Positions 33,784 through 42,120 of a DNA stretch of 64,000 nucleotides are shown here, piece by piece; within the stretch, counting starts at the first letter, position 1, and every line of letters begins with the position of its first letter. A model generated the notes under the pieces. It was given only the letters and a program-made list of their open reading frames with translations. It was not told the DNA's origin and did not search any database. The DNA lies in NCBI GenBank assembly GCA_015060885.1, contig SUXO01000005.1, positions 1 through 64,000 on the forward strand, in the 5' to 3' direction. Position numbers and translations under genes: made by a program. The DNA comes from Bacteroidales bacterium (GTDB lineage Bacteria > Bacteroidota > Bacteroidia > Bacteroidales > Bacteroidaceae).

Positions 33784-34605
33784 ATGGTAAAAATAACACT
33801 GCTTGTATCTACTTACAACTGGCCCGAAGCGTTGAGCGTGTCGCTCAACTCGGTGCTCAAACAGACCGTGATGCCTTGCGAGGTGGTCATTGCCGACGAT
33901 GGCAGCCGCGAGGAGACAAAATCCCTTATCGATGATTTCCGCAAGCGATGTCCTGTTCCTGTAATCCATTGTTGGCAAAGCGACAACGGGTTCCGCAAAA
34001 CCCGCATATTGAACACAGCCGTTGCGGCAGCATCGGGCGACTACATTGTGCAGATAGACGGCGATATTGTAATAGACAAGAACTTCATTGCCGACCACAT
34101 TGCGCAGATGCGCCCACACACCTTCGTGCGCGGCAGCCGTGCCTGTCTGCTGCCCGAAATAACACAGGAGGTGCTCAAAAAGGGCCGTTGCGACGTGTCG
34201 CTCCTCTCAAAGCACGTTATGAACGGCTTCAATGCTTTCCGCTCAAAGTTCCTCTCGTTGTTCCTCTGCCGCCGGTCGAGCGATGTCCGCCACGTGAAAG
34301 GGTGCAATACTGCTTTCTGGAAGAGTGACTTCATTGCCGTGAACGGCTATAACAACGACCTTTCGGGTTGGGGGCACGAGGATATTGAACTTGCCGCCCG
34401 TCTTTACAACAACGGAACGGCATTGCGCATAGTGAAATCCCTTGCAATAGCCTTTCACCTCCATCATACATTCAATTCCCGCCACAACGAACAGGGCAAT
34501 CTGCAAGTGTATGAGCAGGTGATAATGGATAAAGTGAAACGCTGTGAAAACGGCTACGACGAACTTCTAAACATAGAAAACGATGACCGACAAATATGGA
34601 GTTAA
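33784..34605 (+). CDS. Glycosyltransferase family 2 with galactosyltransferase-like C-terminal domain
   Basis: A 273-residue cytoplasmic GT-A enzyme. The N-terminal GT2 part has LLVSTYNWPEALSVSLNSVL, VVIADDGSREET and the metal-binding DGDIVI. The C-terminal half has GWGHEDIELAARL, a signature of the Glyco_transf_7C group that covers galactosyltransferase-type enzymes. The start at MVKITLL is chosen because upstream ATGs lie next to the predicted transcription start. Its end overlaps the next gene by 23 bases. With the two following genes it probably builds lipooligosaccharide core or another surface glycan. Confidence 0.88.
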   Translation: MVKITLLVSTYNWPEALSVSLNSVLKQTVMPCEVVIADDGSREETKSLIDDFRKRCPVPVIHCWQSDNGFRKTRILNTAVAAASGDYIVQIDGDIVIDKNFIADHIAQMRPHTFVRGSRACLLPEITQEVLKKGRCDVSLLSKHVMNGFNAFRSKFLSLFLCRRSSDVRHVKGCNTAFWKSDFIAVNGYNNDLSGWGHEDIELAARLYNNGTALRIVKSLAIAFHLHHTFNSRHNEQGNLQVYEQVIMDKVKRCENGYDELLNIENDDRQIWS

Positions 34606-35293
34606 GGTAACAGTCGTTACTGTTGTATATAATGGTGCCGAATATATTGAACGTGCGATAGACAGCGTTGCCGCGCAGTCCTATCCCAATATCGAATATA
34701 TAATTGTCGACGGCGGTTCCACAGACGGCACGCTGGAAATACTTGAACGCCGCAAGAGTGATATTACCCGCTACATAAGCGAGCCCGACAAAGGCATATA
34801 CGATGCCATGAACAAGGGCATTGCCCTCTCGACAGGCGACTGGATATACTTCCTGGGGTGCGACGATTTCCTCTATCCCGAATTCTCTGATATGTGTCCC
34901 CGCCTCAAAGACCCTTCGACCGTCTATTACGGCAATGTATTCCACAAGGGCAAGGTGCTGAACGGTGAGTTCAATTCATATATGCTGGCGAAATACCCGA
35001 TATTGCACCAAGCGGTGTTCTACCCCCGTATGGCTATGGAGAGGTATAAATACAATCTCAAATACAAGGTGGCAGCCGACCACTACATAACAATACAGTG
35101 CTGGCACGACAAGGATATAAAATTCCGCTACGAAGATATATGTGTGGCGCGTTATATGGAGGCCGGTTTCTCGGCAGTAACCCGCGATGAGGCTTTCGAG
35201 AAGGACAGGTTGAAGATTGTGTACGACAACTTCGGTTTCTTTGTCTTTGTACGTTTCCTCATCCGTTGGTTGAAGGATAAAATGAGAAAATAA
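34583..35293 (+). CDS. Glycosyltransferase family 2 (WcaA-like)
   Basis: A 236-residue GT-A enzyme with VTVVTVVYNGAEYIERAIDS, YIIVDGGSTDGTLEIL and the DxD-like GCDDFLYP. The segment ISEPDKGIYDAMNKGIALS is typical of this WcaA-type group. Membrane segments are not obvious apart from a hydrophobic stretch near the C-terminus (FGFFVFVRFLIRW), which may associate with the membrane. The gene starts inside the previous one and its stop overlaps the next start (TAATG), so the three are translationally coupled. Sugar donor and acceptor are unknown. Confidence 0.9.
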   Translation: MTDKYGVKVTVVTVVYNGAEYIERAIDSVAAQSYPNIEYIIVDGGSTDGTLEILERRKSDITRYISEPDKGIYDAMNKGIALSTGDWIYFLGCDDFLYPEFSDMCPRLKDPSTVYYGNVFHKGKVLNGEFNSYMLAKYPILHQAVFYPRMAMERYKYNLKYKVAADHYITIQCWHDKDIKFRYEDICVARYMEAGFSAVTRDEAFEKDRLKIVYDNFGFFVFVRFLIRWLKDKMRK

Positions 35294-36372
35294 TGAAAGT
35301 CCTATACGATAATCAGGTGTTCGACGGGCAACGTATTGGCGGAATATCGCGGTACTTCTCAATACTTGCATCGGAACTCCCGAAGCAGGGAGTCGATGTG
35401 GCTATGGGGCTTCTTGCCACCAGGAATGTCTATATGCACGACACCTGCCCGTTGCGTTGGTTGGGCTTTATGCGCAAGCACAATGAGGCCTATTCGAAAT
35501 TTCTTATGCGCCACACGCAGTACGACGTGTACCATCCCACATACTATTTTACCCATATGCAGCGGCACAAACACCCGCAAGTGCCTATGGTGGTAACAGT
35601 GCACGACCTAATCCAGGAGCGTTTCCGTGCTCCCGGTGCCGAAGATGCAGCATTGGAGCAGATAAGGCAGGAAAAGGCAAGGATAGTGGCTGCTGCCGAC
35701 AGGCTCATCGCAATATCGGAGAATACCAAGCGCGATATGATTGATGTGTGGGGTGTTGACGAAAAGAAGATCGATGTGATATACCACGGTCTTATGTGGA
35801 GCGAGAACCTGCTTGCAACTCCGGCCGCCCTTCCTTTCACAGGGGGTTATCTGCTTTTTGTGGGTGACCGCAAGGCCGAATACAAGAACTTCAAGGAGTT
35901 CATAGTGGCGGCATCACAGGTGGTAAAGAAGTATGGCCTTAACATTGTGTGTACAGGACACCCCTTCTCGCCGGCCGAAATGGAGTTCCTAAAACAGTAC
36001 GGTGTGGATAACCTCACCCACTCGTTCTTTGTCGACGAGGGTACCTTGCTGTGGCTTTACCGCAATGCGGCCTGCTTTGTTTTCCCCTCGTGCTACGAAG
36101 GGTTCGGCATTCCAATCCTGGAAGCGTTCAAGGCCTCTTGTCCCACAATCCTTGCCAACGCAAGCTGTTTCCCCGAAATTGGCGGCGATGCAGTGGAGTA
36201 TTACGAACCAGGCCACCCCGACAGCCTTGTGTCGAAACTGACTCTTCTGCTCGACGATTCCGAGCATTGCGACGCGCTGCGTAAAGCAGGGCAGGAGCGT
36301 CTCTCGCAATTCGGCATTGAAAAGATGGCGACTGCCACAAAGGAGTGCTACAAGCGTGCCGTGGGTAAATAA
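35293..36372 (+). CDS. Glycosyltransferase family 4 (GT-B)
   Basis: A 359-residue retaining glycosyltransferase. The N-terminal acceptor half has IGGISRYFSILASELPKQG and VTVHDLIQERFR; the donor-binding half has LLFVGDRKAEYKNF and the E-x7-E motif region PSCYEGFGIPILEAFKASC. This resembles mannosyl- or similar transferases of O-antigen and core pathways. It is the last of three coupled genes and no polymerase, flippase or ligase gene accompanies them, which favours a short core oligosaccharide over a capsule. Confidence 0.93.
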   Translation: MKVLYDNQVFDGQRIGGISRYFSILASELPKQGVDVAMGLLATRNVYMHDTCPLRWLGFMRKHNEAYSKFLMRHTQYDVYHPTYYFTHMQRHKHPQVPMVVTVHDLIQERFRAPGAEDAALEQIRQEKARIVAAADRLIAISENTKRDMIDVWGVDEKKIDVIYHGLMWSENLLATPAALPFTGGYLLFVGDRKAEYKNFKEFIVAASQVVKKYGLNIVCTGHPFSPAEMEFLKQYGVDNLTHSFFVDEGTLLWLYRNAACFVFPSCYEGFGIPILEAFKASCPTILANASCFPEIGGDAVEYYEPGHPDSLVSKLTLLLDDSEHCDALRKAGQERLSQFGIEKMATATKECYKRAVGK

Positions 36373-36401
36373 ATCCCGAATGATTTTATGTGAAACTGTT
36401 A

Positions 36402-38063
36402 TTATGCAAGCAGCATAATAGCCACTTGTATTATTATTATCCTCAAAAAGATACACACCGGGTATACTGTGGCGTAGGATACTGCCGGGTTGTCGCCCTC
36501 AATTGTTTCGTTGGCGTAATTAAGAGCCATAGGATTGGCCATTGCGCCGCAAGCAAGCCCCACCGAGGAACCGAAATCGAGTTTCAGCACTCGAAGCGAC
36601 AGCAGGCACACCGCAATAACGGGAAGTGTGGTAATGAGGAAACCCAAGCAGAGCCACAAGGCACCTTCGGGGCGCACAATGGTTTCAAAGAAGTGTGCGC
36701 CGGCATCGAGCCCCAGGCAGGCAAGGTACAGGTTCAGTCCAAGTGCGCGAAGCATCATATTGGCACTCTGCGTGGTGTATGTGACCATATGCAGCCGCGG
36801 CCCGAACGTGCCTACAAGTATTCCCATAAGAATGGGACCTCCGGCAAGGCCCAGCTTCACAGGCAGCGACATTCCGGGTATTGCAAATGGGATGCTGCCG
36901 AGTACAAGTCCCAGAATGATGCCGATGAACACGGCTACAAGGTTGGGCTCGTCGAGGTTCTTCACCGCGTTGCCAAGTATCTTTTCCACATTATGTATGT
37001 TGGCGGCCTCGCCCACCACGGTGAGGCGGTCGCCCATTTGCAGGCGCAGGTCGGGGGTGGCAAGCAGTTCCACACCCGAACGGTGTATGCGGCTTATGTT
37101 TATTCCATAATTGTTGCGCAGGCGCAGTGAAGAGAGCTTCTTGCCGTTTATTTCGGGGCGGGTAATGAGAATGCCCTGTGCGACAAGCTGGTTGTCAATC
37201 TTGTTCCAGTCGATGTTTTCGGCATTCCAGTCCTTCTTCTCCTGCTCGCCGAATATCATACGCAGTGCCTCGGTCTCTTCGGGTTTTGTGATTATGAGCA
37301 GAATGTCGTTCTCTTCAATCTTCTTGTCGCCGGTTGGTATCTGCACTTTGTCGTTTCTCCACAGACGCGAGATTACGAACGAGTGCTGGCTGCCTGTGGC
37401 TATCGCACTCACGCTCTTGCCGAAAATGGCGGGGTTGGTTACGCGGTAGCTGGCAACAAATATGTTCTTCTTGTGCTCCTTGTCGGGGCCCGAAAGGTCA
37501 CTCTCCTTTACAAAGAACCGTCGCATAAAGGCAATTGCAAGTATAACGCCCACAACGCCCAGCGGGTAGGCAAGGGCGCAACTGAGTGCCGCTCCGTTGG
37601 CATCTATGTTCATCTGTTCAAGTGTCTGTTGGGCGGCGGCAAGTGCCGGTGTGTTGGTGGTTGCACCGCAAAGGATGCCCGAAATGTCGGCTATGGATAT
37701 CCCGCAAAGATAACTTATGCCATAGGCCATAATGGTGCCGATGAGCACTATTCCTGTTGCAGGCATGAGTAGCCTTGCACCGGCAGTGCGCAGGGAACTG
37801 AAAAAACCGGGGCCCACTTGAAGTCCCAGTGCATAGACAAAGATTACAAGACCGAACGATTCGGCATAATGCAGCATGGCGGGGTCAATGCTGAGCCCCA
37901 GGCTGCCTGCAAGAATACCTATGAAAAATACGAAGGTTATGCCAAGTGAAATGCCGAACAGGCGAACTTTTCCAAGAATGATTCCTGTGGCCGAAATGAG
38001 CGACAATATTATTATTGCTTGCAGTGCCGAATGTTCAACAAAGAGTGAGTCTATAAAATTCAT
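36402..38063 (-). CDS. AspT/YidE-type transporter with TrkA-C (RCK_C) domains
   Basis: A 553-residue inner-membrane protein of the aspartate:alanine exchanger family. Two blocks of five to six helices (about 10-180 and 375-553) flank a cytosolic pair of RCK_C domains (about 200-365, for example HSFVISRLWRNDKVQIPTG and GVELLATPDLRLQMGDRLTVVG). Motifs GATTNTPALAAAQQ and ACGAMANPMALNYA mark the two transport halves. Substrate in Bacteroidota is not established; succinate or amino acid exchange is a possibility. The start at MNFIDSLFVEHSALQ is chosen because an upstream ATG would precede the promoter. It converges with the glycosyltransferase operon. Confidence 0.9.
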   Translation of the reverse strand: MNFIDSLFVEHSALQAIIILSLISATGIILGKVRLFGISLGITFVFFIGILAGSLGLSIDPAMLHYAESFGLVIFVYALGLQVGPGFFSSLRTAGARLLMPATGIVLIGTIMAYGISYLCGISIADISGILCGATTNTPALAAAQQTLEQMNIDANGAALSCALAYPLGVVGVILAIAFMRRFFVKESDLSGPDKEHKKNIFVASYRVTNPAIFGKSVSAIATGSQHSFVISRLWRNDKVQIPTGDKKIEENDILLIITKPEETEALRMIFGEQEKKDWNAENIDWNKIDNQLVAQGILITRPEINGKKLSSLRLRNNYGINISRIHRSGVELLATPDLRLQMGDRLTVVGEAANIHNVEKILGNAVKNLDEPNLVAVFIGIILGLVLGSIPFAIPGMSLPVKLGLAGGPILMGILVGTFGPRLHMVTYTTQSANMMLRALGLNLYLACLGLDAGAHFFETIVRPEGALWLCLGFLITTLPVIAVCLLSLRVLKLDFGSSVGLACGAMANPMALNYANETIEGDNPAVSYATVYPVCIFLRIIIIQVAIMLLA

Positions 38064-38091
38064 ATTATCCGGTATGGTATATCGTCTTGGA

Positions 38092-38099
38092 CAAAGATA
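38092..38099 (-). promoter_or_regulatory. Promoter -7 box of the AspT/YidE-type gene
   Basis: TATCTTTG on the minus strand is a full match; the leader to the ATG at 38063 is about 22 nt. Confidence 0.6.
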
Positions 38100-38142
38100 C
38101 ACGATTTTTACGATATCCCACTCCTTGCGGGTAAAAATTCCT

Positions 38143-39390
38143 TTACACCTCTTCTTTAATGGAGAAGCCGATGGCTGTCACGGCATCAATCACCTTTGAC
38201 TTGTCGAACGTGCCCTTTACGGTGGCTTTTCCGTCGGCAAGGTTCACATCAACTCCGCTCACGCCCTCAATGGCTGCGATAGCCTTCTCCACACTTGCCT
38301 TGCAGTGGTTGCAGGCCATTCCGTCTACCGCAAAAACGGTTTGCTCCTCATGCACATTGCAACTGCACTCCTCGCAATGGCAGTGGTGGTGTTTGTGACG
38401 GTGACGTTGTATAAAGGCATTTATGAGCAAAATGGCAAGGAGTACCGAGCAGGCAGTGTCGAAGTATGAGAAACCGCCGTGCTCATGTGCGTGCGCCCCT
38501 GCGATGGTGGTGCTGAACCACTCGCGCGGCAGCAGGTTGTCTATTATAAGGCCGAATGTTATGGCACCGGCTATTATGGAAAGAAGGTAGAGAAAGAGCG
38601 TGCGGCGGCCCATCACCTTACCGATTATCAGCATCGAAGCGGTGTTCACGGCAGGGCCGGCCATAAGCAACACAAATGCGGTTCCGGGGGTGAGCCCTTT
38701 GAGCATAAGTGCTACGGCGATTGGTATGGAGCCTGTTGCACACAGGTACATTGGTATTGCCAGCAGAAGCACCAGCAGCATACTCAACAGCGAGTTGTCG
38801 GCAAAAATCTCGAAGAACGATTCGGGGACAAATACAGTGATGAGGCCGGCAACAATGAGTCCCACCATCAGCCATTTGCCTATGTCCTGCATCATATCGA
38901 CAAAAGCATATTTAAGCGCAGCCATAATCTTGGCTCCGAAACTTTTCCCCTCTTTATTCTCCTGCCTTGCAACGGTAATTGTGCTTTTTGCCGCCTTTTC
39001 ATCGGAGAATTTGGCAGTCAGCAGGCCGCCTGTGAGTGCTGTTACAATAGCTGCAAGCGGGCGCAATAACGCAAATGGTAGGCCCATAAGGGAGTAGGTG
39101 GCTATTATGGAGTCGATACCGGTTTGCGGGGTGGCTATGAGAAACGACACTGTTGCCGCCTTCGATGCTCCTTCCTTGTGCAACGACATTGCCGTGGGTA
39201 TTACACCGCACGAACAGAGAGGCAGTGGAACGCCCAGGATGGTTGCGTTTATTACACTGCGGAAAGTGCCACCACCCAAATATCGGCTGTAAAGGTTGCC
39301 GGGAACGAATGCGTGCATAATTCCTGCAAGCAGAAAACCCAGCAGCACGAATGGCGACATTGTGTTTATAAGTTCAAGAATTTCGGTCAT
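38143..39390 (-). CDS. SO_0444-type Cu/Zn efflux permease with C-terminal HMA domain
   Basis: A 415-residue inner-membrane protein. The permease part (DUF318/ArsP-like) has about eight to ten helices and the motif GVPLPLCSCGVIPTA with a CSC metal site, plus the second-half AGPAVNTASM. A His/Cys-rich linker (QRHRHKHHHCHCEECSC) leads into a heavy-metal-associated domain with GMACNHCKASVEKA (CxxC) at about 350-415. The fusion suggests that the HMA domain loads the pore with copper, zinc or a related ion for export. It is divergent from a Fur-family gene, and a palindrome between the promoters is a likely operator. Confidence 0.9.
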   Translation of the reverse strand: MTEILELINTMSPFVLLGFLLAGIMHAFVPGNLYSRYLGGGTFRSVINATILGVPLPLCSCGVIPTAMSLHKEGASKAATVSFLIATPQTGIDSIIATYSLMGLPFALLRPLAAIVTALTGGLLTAKFSDEKAAKSTITVARQENKEGKSFGAKIMAALKYAFVDMMQDIGKWLMVGLIVAGLITVFVPESFFEIFADNSLLSMLLVLLLAIPMYLCATGSIPIAVALMLKGLTPGTAFVLLMAGPAVNTASMLIIGKVMGRRTLFLYLLSIIAGAITFGLIIDNLLPREWFSTTIAGAHAHEHGGFSYFDTACSVLLAILLINAFIQRHRHKHHHCHCEECSCNVHEEQTVFAVDGMACNHCKASVEKAIAAIEGVSGVDVNLADGKATVKGTFDKSKVIDAVTAIGFSIKEEV

Positions 39391-39416
39391 AGTTCTGTTT
39401 TATTGTTTCTTTGATG

Positions 39417-39498
39417 CAAAAATAATATTAAAACAGTGCAATTTGTTTGCATAATTTGAGAATTATTTCTCTTGAATGGCATAAAAAATATATTTTTG
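39417..39498. promoter_or_regulatory. Divergent promoters and candidate Fur-family operator
   Basis: The permease -7 box is TATTTTTG on the minus strand (39424-39417); the regulator -7 box is TATTTTTG on the plus strand (39491-39498). Between them ATAATT-TGAG-AATTAT (39451-39466) is a perfect dyad of the AT-rich kind bound by Fur-family proteins. The regulator box ends 4 bases before its ATG, so that message may be nearly leaderless. Confidence 0.6.
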
Positions 39499-39502
39499 CA
39501 CT

Positions 39503-39928
39503 ATGGATTATGAGAAAATTCTTAAAGAGAACGGTATAAGGCCAACCGCTGTGCGGCTGCTTATATTCAAGGGAATAGTGGAGTATGCAGCTCCCTTTTC
39601 GCTCGAAGAGCTATATAACCATCTCGAAACAATAGACCGCAGTACCGTGTTCCGCGCCCTCACCCTTTTTGAGGAGGAGCATCTGCTGCACAGTTTCGAG
39701 GATGGCAGCGGAAAAAGAAAATATTGCTATCACCATCCCTCACACAGCGATCATTGCGGTGAAACAGCCCGCTCCTGCCGCCACATACACGCCACTTGCA
39801 GGGTGTGTGGCCGTTCAATGTGCATAACGTCGCAAGAGGTACCCGTGGTGCCCCTGCCTGTCGATTTTGAGGTGGAGAACATAAATTACATTGTCACCGG
39901 CGTGTGCGGTAACTGCAAGAAAGGGTAA
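39503..39928 (+). CDS. Fur-family metal-responsive transcriptional regulator
   Basis: A 141-residue repressor. The N-terminal winged helix (about 1-80) includes NGIRPTAVRLLIFKGI and TIDRSTVFRALTLFEEEHLL. The dimerisation part holds the metal-binding cluster YCYHHPSHSDHCGE and HIHATCRVCGRSMCI, and a last CGNC pair; two CxxC pairs form the structural zinc site of Zur and PerR-like proteins. Its divergent position relative to the SO_0444-type permease argues for zinc or copper sensing. Exact metal specificity (Zur, Fur or PerR) cannot be read from the sequence. Confidence 0.88.
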   Translation: MDYEKILKENGIRPTAVRLLIFKGIVEYAAPFSLEELYNHLETIDRSTVFRALTLFEEEHLLHSFEDGSGKRKYCYHHPSHSDHCGETARSCRHIHATCRVCGRSMCITSQEVPVVPLPVDFEVENINYIVTGVCGNCKKG

Positions 39929-39967
39929 TGCGGTTGGCAGAATGCCTATACGCAAAATTATAAAAGC

Positions 39968-39996
39968 AATGCTAATCGCTTCAAGCGATTAGCATT
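39968..39996. terminator. Bidirectional terminator between the Fur-family gene and tRNA-Leu
   Basis: AATGCTAATCGCTT (39968-39981) and AAGCGATTAGCATT (39983-39996) form a perfect 14-bp stem around a single C, so the actual loop must open the inner pairs. It lies 39 bp after the regulator stop and 8 bp beyond the tRNA 3' end. Confidence 0.82.
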
Positions 39997-40004
39997 ATGA
40001 AAAG

Positions 40005-40090
40005 TACTCGAAGCGGGACTTGAACCCGCACGGCGTTTAAATGCCAAAGGATTTTAAGTCCTTCGTGTCTACCGATTCCACCATTCGAGC
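40005..40090 (-). tRNA. tRNA-Leu (anticodon TAA)
   Basis: The minus strand folds as a class II tRNA: acceptor GCTCGAA with TTCGAGT, D-arm beginning TGGTGGAATCGGTAGACAC, anticodon loop CTTAAAA between AGGA and TCCT (anticodon TAA), a variable arm and a T-arm GCGGG-TTCAAGT-CCCGC. The discriminator base is A, typical for leucine. CCA is not encoded. It has its own promoter and terminator. Confidence 0.96.
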
Positions 40091-40128
40091 GACCTTAATT
40101 ATTTATGGTTCTTTTTACAAAACCGTTG

Positions 40129-40160
40129 CAAAGATAATGGCTTTTGCCATAAAAATCAAA
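40129..40160 (-). promoter_or_regulatory. Promoter of tRNA-Leu (-33 and -7 boxes)
   Basis: TTTG (40160-40157) and TATCTTTG (40136-40129) on the minus strand are separated by exactly 20 bp. The spacer contains a small dyad, ATGGC-TTTT-GCCAT (40137-40150). The leader before the mature 5' end is about 32 nt. Confidence 0.72.
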
Positions 40161-40172
40161 AAAATGGGGTGT

Positions 40173-40697
40173 TTAATTTGTTATGATTATGTTTGAACCG
40201 TTCTTTGCCACCCTGTATTGCCACAATGGGCGTTTAGCAATGCCTTCTATGGGTATGCCGCCGCTGTTCAGGTCGAACTTACTGCCGCACTTTTCGCAGT
40301 GGGCGTGCCCGATGGGTTGTGTCACAATGAGTTTGCGGCCGGGTTGCTCGCAACTGGGGCAAGCGAGGTCGAACGCCATTATGTTGCCATCGCAGGCCGA
40401 GGGTGTGCCTATTATGAGCCCGGCGAGCCCGTAGAACGGGTTGCCATACATTGCCTGTTGTGCCGTGAGCCTCACTGTCATCTCCTTGTTGTTGGCCCAT
40501 TGCACTTTGTAGGCTGCCGCGCCGTCACGGGTAATTATAATGTACTCTCCATAGCCGTGTACTATGTTGTAGGGGTGAATGGAGGCGTCGCAACTGAAAC
40601 TCACAGGGTAGTTCGAGTAGAGCGATTCGCTGTCGTCGCTGCACGCGGTAAAGGCGGCAAGCATTATTGTTGCTGCAAGTAGAATCTTTGTTTTCAT
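40173..40697 (-). CDS. Lipoprotein with Rieske-like fold and two CxxC pairs
   Basis: A 174-residue lipoprotein: signal peptide with lipobox AFTAC (Cys19) followed by a Ser/Asp-rich stretch. The C-terminal part AFDLACPSCEQPGRK and HAHCEKCGSKFDLNSGG has the spacing of a Rieske domain, but the usual C-x-H and C-x2-H ligands appear as CPSC and CEKC, which suggests a rubredoxin- or zinc-ribbon-like site. Similar small lipoproteins occur in Bacteroidota without known function. It lies between the argH terminator and the tRNA-Leu promoter, in its own unit; no good -7 box was recognised. Whether iron or zinc binds is not determined. Confidence 0.75.
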   Translation of the reverse strand: MKTKILLAATIMLAAFTACSDDSESLYSNYPVSFSCDASIHPYNIVHGYGEYIIITRDGAAAYKVQWANNKEMTVRLTAQQAMYGNPFYGLAGLIIGTPSACDGNIMAFDLACPSCEQPGRKLIVTQPIGHAHCEKCGSKFDLNSGGIPIEGIAKRPLWQYRVAKNGSNIIITN

Positions 40698-40720
40698 TTC
40701 TGTGTCGTTTATAATAAGGA

Positions 40721-40762
40721 AACGCAGCCCGCCGGCATTTATTATGCGTGAGGGGCTGCGTT
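40721..40762 (-). terminator. Terminator of the pyrE-argH unit
   Basis: AACGCAGCCC (40721-40730) and GGGCTGCGTT (40753-40762) form a perfect 10-bp stem 17 bp after the argH stop. The loop is 22 bases and the following tract is only moderately T-rich. Confidence 0.72.
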
Positions 40763-40778
40763 AACTGTTTTTAATGTG

Positions 40779-42119
40779 TTATCGCCCAAGCAGCTTGCCT
40801 TCGGCCTGTTTGCTCTTTTCAAAGTCCATTGCACCGAAGATGTTTTCCATAAGTGCGGCTATCTCCTTGTTGCAGGGGTTGCCGATGCTTCCCTCATGGG
40901 TGTGCCTTATGGCTTTGTCGGGAGTGAATGTGCCGGCTTCAATGTCGAGCCCCACCTTCTTGTATGCATCGCGGAACGGCATTCCTTCTGCGGCAAGGCG
41001 GTTCACCTCCTCCACGCTGAACATTGCGTCGTAGCGGCTGTCCTGTAAAATATCCTTGTTTACCTCTATTCGCTTAATTATGTAGGTTGCCATGTTCAGG
41101 CAGTCCTTTATTTCGCCGAATGCGGGTATAAACAGTTCCTTTATTATTTGAAGGTCGCGGAAATAGCCACTGGGCAGGTTGTTCATTATCAATATAATGT
41201 CGGTGGGCAATGCTTGCAGGCGGTTGCACTTCGCACGCAACAGCTCGAACACGTCGGGGTTCTTCTTGTGGGGCATTATGCTTGAACCGGTTGTGCACTC
41301 GGCGGGCAGTTTCACGAACCCGAAGTTCTGCGAGTTGAACATACAGGCATCGAATGCCATTTTGGCAAGTGTTCCGGCAACTCCGGCAAGGGCGTATGCG
41401 ATGTTTCTCTCGCACTTGCCACGGCCCATCTGTGCATAGACCACGTTGTAGTTCATGGAGTCGAAGCCAAGCAGTTCGGTGGTCATTGTGCGGTTGAGGG
41501 GGAACGATGAGCCGTAGCCTGCTGCCGAGCCCAACGGGTTGCGGTTGCACATCCTGTATGCGGCTTGCAGGAAGAGCATATCATCGGTGAGGCTCTCGGC
41601 GTATGCACCGAACCACAGCCCGAACGATGACGGCATTGCCACTTGCAGGTGTGTGTATCCTGGCATAAGAACCTCCTTGTGCTTCTCGCTCTGTTCAACG
41701 AGTGCGTCGAACAACTCTTTTACGGCCTCGCATACATCCTGCAACTCCTTGCGTGTGAACAGTTTGAGGTCGAGCAGTACCTGGTCGTTGCGCGAACGGC
41801 CGCTGTGTATCTTCTTGCCTGTGTCGCCAAGCTTGCGGGTGAGCATAAGCTCCACCTGTGAGTGTACATCTTCCACGCCCTCTTCAATTACGAAGTCGCC
41901 TTTCTCTATCACGGCGTGTATGTTGCGCAACTCCCCGTGCAGGCTCTCCATCTCCTCCTTTGTGAGCATACCTATGCTTTGCAGCATTGCACTGTGGGCG
42001 ATGGAGCCTATTACGTCATAGGGAGCAAGGAATAGGTCGAGCTCACGGTCCTTTCCCACCGTGAAACGTTCTATTTCGGGGTTGACATCAATGTTCTTTT
42101 CCCAGAGTTTCTTTGCCAT
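40779..42119 (-). CDS. argH: Argininosuccinate lyase
   Basis: A 446-residue cytoplasmic enzyme that splits argininosuccinate into arginine and fumarate, the last step of arginine synthesis. The superfamily signature GSSIMPHKKNPD with the catalytic serine is present, as are SRNDQVLLDLKLFTRKEL and GYTHLQVAMPSS. The gene starts 1 bp after the SRPBCC gene, in one unit with pyrE. The link between arginine and pyrimidine synthesis is sensible because both use carbamoyl phosphate. Confidence 0.97.
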   Translation of the reverse strand: MAKKLWEKNIDVNPEIERFTVGKDRELDLFLAPYDVIGSIAHSAMLQSIGMLTKEEMESLHGELRNIHAVIEKGDFVIEEGVEDVHSQVELMLTRKLGDTGKKIHSGRSRNDQVLLDLKLFTRKELQDVCEAVKELFDALVEQSEKHKEVLMPGYTHLQVAMPSSFGLWFGAYAESLTDDMLFLQAAYRMCNRNPLGSAAGYGSSFPLNRTMTTELLGFDSMNYNVVYAQMGRGKCERNIAYALAGVAGTLAKMAFDACMFNSQNFGFVKLPAECTTGSSIMPHKKNPDVFELLRAKCNRLQALPTDIILIMNNLPSGYFRDLQIIKELFIPAFGEIKDCLNMATYIIKRIEVNKDILQDSRYDAMFSVEEVNRLAAEGMPFRDAYKKVGLDIEAGTFTPDKAIRHTHEGSIGNPCNKEIAALMENIFGAMDFEKSKQAEGKLLGR

Positions 42120-42120
42120 A

